Translations under genes and position numbers: made by a program
Shown here: one piece after another, positions 62,101 to 64,000 of the stretch
Layout of the letters: every line of letters begins with the position of its first letter
How positions within the stretch are numbered: position 1 is the stretch's first letter
The notes under the pieces: generated by a model
What the model was told of the DNA's origin: nothing
The model's database searches: none
Seen by the model: only the letters and a program-made list of their open reading frames with translations
DNA from: CAIKBL01 sp964555355
Lineage (GTDB): Bacteria > Pseudomonadota > Gammaproteobacteria > Ga0077536
Direction: 5' to 3'
NCBI GenBank assembly: GCA_964555355.1
Contig: CAZKRY010000006.1
Location: 124,001-188,000, forward strand
Length of the DNA: 64,000 nt

Positions 62101-64000
62101 CCGAGCAATGCGACTTCGACGAATCCGCTCTTTATCGAAGCGCAAAAGAATCTGCCCGGGGCCACGTCAGACCGACCGTCGCTTTTCACGAGCAGCGTCA
62201 AACCGTTCACCGCCGAAGCTTTCGGGACTGGGATCGTGCAGAGTGGCGCCGGGATCGGTCCACTCGCGATACTCGCCGAGAGCAATGGCAACTTTGTGGT
62301 TAGCGGCGGCGGCAATCGCGGCGCGCTGTATCGTTTTGATCAAGACGGCGGCAATGCGCTTGCGCCGTTCCAGCAACTCAATTCGCCAATCTTCGATCTA
62401 GAACACGATGCCAATGGCGGTGTGTGGGCGACCAGTGGTGGCGGCGAACTACTCGAGCTTGACCCAGTAACCTATGCGGTACTGAATCGTTATGGCGATT
62501 CGCTGACCCAAGCCTTGGCGTTCGATGCGGCCAAGAATGTGTTGTTTATCTCCTCCGGGGATGGTATCGAAAAATTCGACTTACTTACGCGTACGTTCAA
62601 ACATTTCAGCAACGTGCGGGTGGACGATCTCGAAATCGCGCCAGATGGCAGTCTGTGGGGAACGACTTGGCCCGAACGTGGCGATGTCGTGCGCTTCGAT
62701 ACGCGCGGCCGCGCGCAGAACCAGGTGCATTTTGATGCCGAAATCGATTCCATCGCATTTGGCCGCGCCGATTCTCCGCTCGCCGGTTTGTTGTTTGTTT
62801 CCTCGCGCATTGCATCCGGTGCAAGCGAGCGCGCCAAGCTTTACATGGTCGATCTGGCGACGTTACACACACTTGAGATCGCGCGCGGCGGACCGAGCGC
62901 CGAACAGCTATTAACCACGCAGGACGGGCGGCTCTTAATTGCGAACGGCACGCAGGTTGATGTATTGGCGCCGCTGGTGGCGCCGTCGGTTATTCGCACC
63001 AATCCGGTTAATAACAGCATTGTCGCGCTGCCACTGGCCTCGATCTCGGTGACGTTTGATCGCGACATGCGGCGTACGGCCGCGACCAATCTCGATTCAG
63101 TGTTGAATCCGGCGAATTATGTGTTGCGTAACAGCGCGGGTGAGGCGGTCGCGCTCACTCAAGTCACCTATGATGCTGAGTCACGCACTGCGAAACTACA
63201 TTTCGAATCGCCAGCGGCGGACAACTATACGCTTGAGATTAAGCAGCGTATTCGTTCGGCCGCAGGGCTTGCGCTAACCGCGCCCTATTCAATTCAATTC
63301 ACCGCAGCGCAAGACTTCTCAGCGCTTATTGATCTGGATTTCCTGGCCTCGCGCTCTGATCGAGCGACCGGTACCGTTTCTTTCGACGTAAAGGTCACCA
63401 ATATCACGGAGTACGATCTGCGCGTGCCCGTGATGTTAATACTCGACCCTTCACGCTATTTCCAAGGCACCGCCCTTGGGATCGATGTGCGCGAGGACGG
63501 ATTGTGGCTGCTTGATCTCGGGGCAGATCTGCCAGGGGGGGTATTCAAACCAGGACAATCAACCGTGGTGCGCACGGTTACGCTTACCAATCCGCAAGGT
63601 CAGCATGTTCAGTTTGGAAACGGTGTGTATGCGTTGCCGTATCCGAATGATGTTCCGGTTATAACTTCGGTGCCGCCGTCAGTCGCGAGAATTGGCGAGC
63701 AATATGAATATCAAGTTCTAGCCAACGATCCGGATGGCATCACCCTATCGTATGTGTTGCTTTCGGGGCCACAAGGGTTGGCGCTAGATGCAGAGGATGG
63801 ATTAGTACGGTGGACACCGACGACCAGTGACCGCGCGCAGTCAACTGTGGTCCTGCGGGTTTATGATACGCGCGGCGGGTACGCAACACAGGCTTTCGCA
63901 ATCCAAGTCGACGGTGGAAATCGTGCACCGACGCTTATCCTACCCCCCACTATCCGGCTGCGAGAGGGAGACACTTACGAGTTACCCATCGCGGCGGCCG
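44116..64000 (+). CDS. giant LEPR-XLL surface/adhesin-like protein (3' end off window)
   Basis: An open frame of at least 6628 codons from ATG at 44116 to the window end; I read it line by line and met no in-frame stop. The upstream frame is closed by a TAA at 43990. Order of parts: basic N terminus; LEPR-XLL motif (residues 51-59); eight paired pre-peptidase-C-like units with three LamG and two further beta-sandwich domains (about 70-2870); 17 CARDB-like repeats (about 2880-5090); a TIG/IPT-like domain (about 5215-5305); a helical insert (about 5425-5625); a propeller-like region (about 6030-6285); a Big_5-like domain (about 6286-6400); and cadherin/putative-Ig modules from about 6515 on. 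No classical signal peptide is present; type I secretion is likely but its C-terminal signal lies outside. A role in adhesion or cell contact is inferred. Confidence 0.9.
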   Translation, partial: MAKNGQVPQLVESRWTKLWRAWRKREAQSQLERERGTPYPAFKNPLLFEQLEPRVLLSGTPLAVVETPTIQGQIDAPGEVDEYVFTVEQPIRLVLDSLTNASQIEWSLAGPGGQLVAPRALSATDSTDRADNVAFNLGAGDYKLSIDGVNDAIGAYAFRVIDLNRATALTPGVPVSGQLNPANETHVFNFTAQAGETFFFDRSLSEGNTYWRLLRPDGTQEFAPTHMGTDQSLTLLQSGLYSLLIEGRAGSAGTANYAFTAHRVQDIQQNLVLGQGATTSPWTPTALAGGLRLDGAHWLEAPPSAALDLRRAVTMEAWVTVERFTNSYMPIFYKGANDASLGSGRTFALFVTNGGDLLLSTGDGAEQPLFSTGGLIKAGTPTHVAATIDRNAQVMKLFVNGVEVASQSVRNTDAATNSQPLMLGRTLEPFSGFGLFAGTLDEVRLWNVARSGADIAASRATELTGNEAGLVLNYRLNETNGSIASNAVSGAAAANLHSMFEPLSGVVEGRINVPGQRVNYTLEITQTTRFLFDALSNLDFTWSLSGPRGVLVNARSFQASDGNSRQGLVGYHADPAHGERMVHELIPGTYTLTIDAPNDSVGNFAFRLLELTANTGTAITAGNVVNGALNPGSSTQIFRFNAAAGDRFIFDRLSASASNLWWRLIAPTGEQIFSNSFSTSSTEPTLAQGGTYFLVVDGPVGALNPTDFSFQLINRGNTVNERLVALDDEFTGPTLGSNWALGAAGIIGTLDPRPQSFQTLDGASVVRLTGTLSEVNNGGFLTTSGNVSAQGFEFELRFNSLVQSAATSVDEFIGITVIDVVDPSRSMWLALFSDTNGGNRQIHTGSVNLGGASGRGLGFGFTDNTWYRLRAEAAVNGTIRMSVLSDAGVVLHTLDMGVTTDVFKNGFRIGVYQWKSMFVGPTKVDVAIDYAKLTTIPYAPVQLSFDQEVTGNRTAAAQRDFYTVTIAQDTLVMLDTRDNHNQLNWTLSDARGVVGAGRWFDYPAVPLKAGTYTLRIDGAALGNYGFKLIDLGAATALTPGEERTGTIIPATSFATYKFDATQGERFFFNALQQTGQMEWRLFSPSGKTFWSTSSLVDQESVLNETGTWVLVIGGWNDQTQPGSFRFNVARHVDTVTDITLGQSYGTAPRWVPGSPVLGGNGLAFDALRQIVVPPAPALNLTDDVTVETWLKVERFSNTWSPIVLKGTEAGLRSYSLWVNAQGYVWWGTTDPTFRSVQSPVGSLQLGRWTHVAATMERNNGTLKLRLYLDGVLASSVDLNSTPVVGPDLPNAPLLIGMPDDPLSETDHLDAVLDELRVWNVARTQSDINATKDQTVAANATGLVLRLALDETASTVVTDSGPLALNGTVHHVMDDAPGAISGVLDPAGDTDRYRFTLTQPTRVAIDSLMNAYFAVTWTLSNGPQVIASRNLINTDSSNGFSVLKLAAGTYTLSFDANGDSRGPYGLRILNLDTATPLSFGVAQDGELNPGSETQLYRFDATAGQRFFFDGRVNENASGRYRLLNPLGDQVWETGFQSVVDAFAVPMAGTYTLLVEGQRQRTAFADTFRFTLHALSEPVADVTLGSNHGATLTERLLPGALGNSLLLPRLELAHGAQTNLNGDLTFEAWINPAEFINTWMPIVYKGNADDQRTFSVWLNSNGSIYADGRIGNDFQQLQTIGGLVPLNQWTHVAAVYDRTAGRARIYVNGVEAANRNISTSSTPEITDPLRIGTTSLLRSDFSNFFGQIDEVRLWSKARTAAEIAADRNLALTGTENGLKVYLPFETATATQTTNLAAPAVPGVDNGYFANAPGSWVGKIAQPGETRTYRFNLAARGLVAIDSLSAFNGTWRLQGPGGFDRGASFNSTDAQHGFSVFELKAGAYTLTVDGNSTTVSPFAIRLLELSQAPLLVTDTVIDTALTPSSSTRAYRVNGQAGERFYFDAQTVALDLGRMRMVSATGVDIWNGTLSADREFTLPTSGDYWLLLEGQRGFDLDRNPLKFSLRRVVDQQLPASFGPTQTLDVQGSITAAGQRAIYTFEVTAERSVVFDSLADVNFTWSLDHQQRGALVTQRSFQGSDSHDRTGFNGFGLNFDDANRVVYTLTPGTYTLTVDAPNDAVGNFAFRLIDLAAATSINLGSVVNATLTPGNSSQAFKFNVPAGERLFFDQLSAANADTLWRLIGPTGEQLFAQSFTTDGAERTLLQAGTYTLLFEGRRYATQPNNVSFQVLSRGNTLSERVASFSDHFDGPTLNATWQAGGLPTTVPFRGAPTTSFETLDGVSVLRMKNTYTGYTGVAMQTGVNVIGAGLTHEVRFNTLTQAAGVATGELIGLSLRDPADPGIWIATALRSNASGAGRELAIDGRGFGGAGFQSTGIAFADNTWYRLKLEATPTGNFRAVLSSDAGVELAAITFSATGETFANGARAVIYQTNPFGTTNTDVAIDVASFTAVPRVETPMTLGQFVTGNRTTLQQSDFYTFTVPQDTLVVMDTRENHPNFNWAISDARGTLVSGSWFDWPIVPLKAGTYTMRIGGGVTGAYQFRLVDFNTAENLTLGTAKSGTIDPGFSAAMHSFTATRGERFFFDIQQFNANAVAWRLVSPTGRIVFEEFSFLSDRELTLDQSGTWTVLFGGFNNVSAPQNYRFAVHKLTDSVVPITLGARVDGNIATAGQRIQHSFTLGQRTQVLMDVLSNTSLNWSLTGPLGVVVGRDAENRIGFLGDTRNLLSSDSSDATAPNPLLDLAAGNYTLTIDADGEQTGAYAFRLLDVAAAIPLTLGSALTSTLNPGNETDLYRFEAQAGARFYFDAQQFANTNVRWRLFGPLGNALWVQDFAADQPVTVLPETGTYTLAIEGRRGNAAVNDYRFLVQPLPVVAPVRLTSLEASPAPDLVPANLTVEGENGTIEAGGVVTIRWNDRNEGVLPTTGSWRDRLVVTRADDNTVLASVILPYDAANGALAPGAQVARLLSLTLPTGLLGAGQLRFTVTLDIDNAVVEENVTRSAESNNAASVVVTSTLPTAADLIPQQITVSPTAGWQLGDNVTVNWRTANTGNRTASGAWRETLVVRNVTLNQVVATKVIDHDGSALVANSDIQRSTSIVWPGGNLNDGVFSFAVTVDSDNNVTELNPAETGESNNTATVTVNSAPDLKVSGLALDPGALVSGGTVTVRWNTLNDGTSRVRNGFSERVTVVNSQTNQTIVNSSVLYDAVNSGVINPGASRPREFTFNLPDGSAGTGNFIVTVTTDNLGEVLEANSANNAESNNSASLNFNATLSAYANLKVSAPVVVGLNGSARGGDTVVVQWTVSNIGGATATGPWVDRLVLSGDTNFGGADDRASIDITRTQSLLPGQEYTASAQITLPLQFDGTLNLIARTDALNAVLEPDTRADNTSAATPVTIAAPFTDFNVEVVTAPSAALSGTAIEIAWRVRNVGDAPATGSWRDRVVLSQDLNFDANDIVLGTVNRSGPIEPQGTYTVKQNFDLPVDLTGNWRVLVRTDLDASVFEGGRTGNNTGTAGQALVISPAPAANLVASAVLPETPTALAGGAVNVTWKVRNEGEAPAVGAWVDFVYFSSTGDLNGAVLLKTVARNTPLAVGEEYTGAAQVTLPAAADTTTGKIIVVSDAQSQLYEAQRENDNTASGALNLRHVDLRANTVDVTATAQSGSNIQVKLNVTNNGTATLTGQWQDRVYLSRDAVLSQDDRLLGERNVDRMLAVQESYQSEFDVTLPLDAEGPWFVLGVSDAANTVLEVGFENNNLASKPIEITLAPYADLAAHIDEAPTQVISDPARITVKWTVTNLGTGAGVTSQWFDAVVVSKNAIIGDGDDRILERFAREGSLAKDASYTRTETVLAPAGANERYHLFVVTDVDGAVFENGSETNNADAADHSIDVLSTPYADLKVSNVDVLPTAQSGQPITVSWRVRNDGIGRTNIAEWNDVIVVATNPDGSGEVARTLVNHIGILEAGGFYDRSATITLPNALSGHVYVRVTSSGPFEFLFNNAENTSSAGPILVSQSLAPDLRVTSISAPPEALEGELIDVTWTVRNDGPALAAGSWSDYVVLQKPGQSSSGPQVQPIVLGAFTYTDGLASGQQYERTERIRLPAYLEGGWQVVVTTDIGNTLFEGPNETPNNRTEDDQFLQVALKLRPDLQVSNVEAPTNAVAGASAAVRYSVVNRGAVPTTGKWIDRIYFSTDNKPGADDVFLAEVESLQALNSQESYLTPFINVTLPERYSGPGYFLVVADALGRVDEYPQVNEANNFAAQAVTVTSPPLPDLVMSGVVVPPQAVYGGEITVRYKVTNSGAAATSRSQWTDTIWLTKDKTRPSPGPKSVLTEQGTPIVIPGNDAILLGSFSHDGALAVGASYDGEVKVRIPQQIASGTYYITPWTDAYDAVFETSFANNKNPDDPNEFDSSNYKARAIDIIGTPAPLIPDLIVTTVTPDLSGSVDAPFTVTWTVKNIGEGEANNGFGAWYDSVYLHDGPTLAQSTATWALGRFSSVRPLKSGESYTQTRTFEFSPATAGKYVTVVADESGTLLVVPETNENNNAKTAATEVTSHPSDLRVINVNVPPQNFSGESATISWTVKNEGGAVWEGTRRWIDYVWISPDPTFGARARFLGNKVHAAPDGLASQATYTESETFRIPAGFGGTYYVYVATDTGNPNATYEQALGDNDFARGAIYPSTVFEAQAVANNLKRTAIEVTYREPDLKALPLRLPPGPYVAGQTLSVSFDVINQGTRATREWRWADRIYLSRDASLDVGDLQLASALSDFPLAAGASYTRTLSVTIPQDAVGDFYLIAFTDSNVQGTPPQGAAVIGLSQVGTGLDVVPEFGDEGNNITVTALNVAAAPAPNLTVRNIDIPERIDRGQELTVTYDLVNTGPVDVPAGLGWNEYLYLSADKNFDPRADRYLGRVESSGAIAANGGVKPRSATFRLPRDLTGTFYLFVQTDPVPGPNKPRGEVFEGAFENDNEAVSEFPLLIELPPPADLVVSDVIPSASAVTGDSMTVDFKIRNHSSSAAEGSWTDSVYLSADGTWDIGDILLGKVPHNGTLAAGGEYAGKLVAQVPPLKAGSYRVIVRTDIFNEVNEGVDERNNATASASAVAISVPSLQVGVPLQTTLSPLLDPNTNQVRSNGQRLYKITVGANETLRISLDSADNASANEIFVRYGDVASGAAYDFTATQVLAADPSVIVPSTKAGDYYVLIQGRAGELNTPVTLLAKSLPFSVTDIVQDQGGDSRWVTTTITGARFHPDALVKLSRPGLTEIVPKAYRVIDATTLIATWDLRGVPHALYDLVVINPNGEQATLPYRYLVEDALPIDVTIGLGGPRVLPAGNTGFYTVSLQSLTNVDTPYVHFSFGAPELGNNEKIFNLPYVSTTNNVRGEPTDPIRKDVPWASLESEVNTFGHMLAPGFALDVTAGGNVAMTLAVTAYPGLRALENRDFEGYRRALYDARPDLEAAGFLADGLDDLEPHFREYFQNPNSKLLEFGALFIPFLFNVTAAATPLTRAEFVAIQTAEAARLREAILQDSTANAALINLAGDANAWVNGYLGALEEAGLLRPEDAAPPIRTDEKVVSLMATLASGILVGPVGDEISGPATLAQFFSQIHRWYGDAPQTLAELIGYDIRVSQFYGEYAIPVPKPAEFGNFNLGLSHPTYFQSLNVFTPGASGSDKFTSDPGFSSLASSNTLTALELQQAFDKVAQSSLGGASITGPIGFGDRQFVPAGTALPYTVRFSNPPQSSTTANEVRIVTVLDEDLSARLFRLGDMQIGNVKITVPDDRANFQGDFDFRNSLGFIVRVSAGIDVASRTASWVLQAIDPETGEVLQESTRGLLLPDNAQGVGAGFVSYTVRAAFGAQTGADIAALARVTLDNQAPFETNTVRSTLDVEAPTTTLTVDALATGANDYLVRWHAEDDATGSGLRATTVYVRETGGEWSIWLRQTGLTQEVYEGVAGKTYEFLALSIDNAGNRESPPSDEVPNDGTVVDVGGTPELDRTTQDIAPPPPPSNATSTNPLFIEAQKNLPGATSDRPSLFTSSVKPFTAEAFGTGIVQSGAGIGPLAILAESNGNFVVSGGGNRGALYRFDQDGGNALAPFQQLNSPIFDLEHDANGGVWATSGGGELLELDPVTYAVLNRYGDSLTQALAFDAAKNVLFISSGDGIEKFDLLTRTFKHFSNVRVDDLEIAPDGSLWGTTWPERGDVVRFDTRGRAQNQVHFDAEIDSIAFGRADSPLAGLLFVSSRIASGASERAKLYMVDLATLHTLEIARGGPSAEQLLTTQDGRLLIANGTQVDVLAPLVAPSVIRTNPVNNSIVALPLASISVTFDRDMRRTAATNLDSVLNPANYVLRNSAGEAVALTQVTYDAESRTAKLHFESPAADNYTLEIKQRIRSAAGLALTAPYSIQFTAAQDFSALIDLDFLASRSDRATGTVSFDVKVTNITEYDLRVPVMLILDPSRYFQGTALGIDVREDGLWLLDLGADLPGGVFKPGQSTVVRTVTLTNPQGQHVQFGNGVYALPYPNDVPVITSVPPSVARIGEQYEYQVLANDPDGITLSYVLLSGPQGLALDAEDGLVRWTPTTSDRAQSTVVLRVYDTRGGYATQAFAIQVDGGNRAPTLILPPTIRLREGDTYELPIAAA
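44266..44292 (+). other. LEPR-XLL motif of the giant protein
   Basis: LEPRVLLSG at residues 51-59, preceded by PLLFEQ. This short motif marks the N terminus of a class of very large exported repeat proteins and is thought to act in their sorting. It makes the ATG at 44116 a credible start, since the motif typically occurs within the first 30-60 residues. Confidence 0.85.
44323..52730 (+). repeat. eight paired PPC-like units with interleaved LamG and sandwich domains
   Basis: Each unit has half A (GTYTLTIDG-like strand, FRLIDL ending) and half B (an ERFFFD motif, then WRL..P.G and a Y.LLIEG-like strand). The ERFFFD-type motifs start at about 44701, 46051, 47305, 48616, 49918, 50590, 51838 and 52498. 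LamG domains sit at about 44980-45600, 47590-48200 and 48890-49490; two other domains opening with a DEFTGPTL/DHFDGPTL motif sit at about 46290-46930 and 50840-51470. These are similar to pre-peptidase C-terminal domains, which are typical of secreted proteins. Confidence 0.8.
52753..59400 (+). repeat. array of 17 CARDB-like repeats
   Basis: Repeats of about 120-158 residues, each opening with a (P/A)DL-type motif at about 52759, 53155, 53530, 53923, 54301, 54673, 55033, 55399, 55780, 56143, 56530, 56905, 57379, 57760, 58201, 58636 and 59041. Each has a V.W.V.N.G strand, a W.D.V.LS strand and a DNxxS/NNxxA-like end (for example ENDNTASG, ENNNAKTA). CARDB domains are Ig-like adhesion modules. 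Repeat 12 is longer (474 bases) because of an insert with DPNEFDSSNYKARA. Confidence 0.85.
59401..64000 (+). other. C-terminal domains of the giant protein visible in the window
   Basis: After the CARDB array come a PPC-like domain (59401-59750), a TIG/IPT-like domain (59758-60030) and a beta region with NNEKIFNLPYVSTTNNVRG. A mostly helical stretch (60390-60990, for example FEGYRRALYDARPDLEAAGF) and a conserved-looking beta region (61200-61750) follow. Then come an FN3/Ig-like module (61750-62010), a propeller-like repeat region (62220-62960), a Big_5-like domain with SISVTFDRDM (62970-63310), and Ig-like modules beginning ITSVPPSVARIGEQYEYQV (63660). The last reads into the edge with PTLILPPTIRLREGDTYELP. 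Confidence 0.65.

Noticed and set aside
1..64000. tRNA, rRNA, insertion sequence, integrase or attachment sites
   Set aside because: I saw no cloverleaf-like or rRNA sequence, no transposase or recombinase frame and no flanking target duplications.

Overview
The window looks like the chromosome of an environmental proteobacterium. The gene content (HtpX, DUF1329/DUF1302 with an MMPL transporter, AauBEDA, a two-partner secretion system, a VPLPA/PEP-CTERM protein, PilZ) and the fairly high G+C with GCG/CGC-rich codons fit a free-living gamma- or betaproteobacterium with a catabolic lifestyle, perhaps near Nevskiales/Steroidobacteraceae. That placement is inference; there is no rRNA or other marker gene here.

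Left part (1-21.2 kb) is mostly metabolic. A partial CmcJ/NvfI-type oxidoreductase and an alpha/beta hydrolase run off the left edge on the minus strand. They are followed by a GFA protein, HtpX, a SnoaL-like protein, a small monooxygenase and a PPOX flavoprotein. An AraC-type regulator is divergent from a co-directional 10-kb run: aauB-aauE-aauD-aauA-cytochrome c (a tryptophan tryptophylquinone amine dehydrogenase set with every expected active-site residue visible), then DUF1329, DUF1302, an MMPL/RND transporter and a Ycf48-like propeller protein. After these come an RluA-type pseudouridine synthase, a DmdC-like acyl-CoA dehydrogenase, an LLM-class oxidoreductase, a nitroreductase and a ribbon-helix-helix-like protein. 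A hairpin-rich intergenic repeat lies at 18.7 kb, with a short relative at 11.97 kb.

Middle part (21.3-41.3 kb) is one co-oriented envelope locus on the minus strand. In transcription order it holds a VPLPA-CTERM protein, a PstS-like substrate-binding protein, a 3445-residue TpsA exoprotein, its TpsB transporter, a DUF2341-LamG-ExbB fusion, ExbD, a TonB-like protein, a 562-residue putative porin and a periplasmic coiled-coil protein. Three 7-4-7 direct repeats resembling PhoB sites lie upstream of the first gene (two) and of the ExbB fusion (one). The best hypothesis for an undescribed system here is a phosphate-starvation-induced, proton-motive-force-coupled outer-membrane and exoprotein system.

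Right part (41.4-64 kb) holds a DUF1643 protein, a PilZ protein, an MFS transporter and a gigantic open reading frame (44116 to beyond the window end, at least 6628 codons, no stop). It encodes a LEPR-XLL surface protein with eight paired pre-peptidase-C-like units, three LamG domains, 17 CARDB-like repeats, and later TIG-like, propeller-like, Big_5-like and cadherin/Ig-like domains. It contains a 1.9-kb internal duplication.
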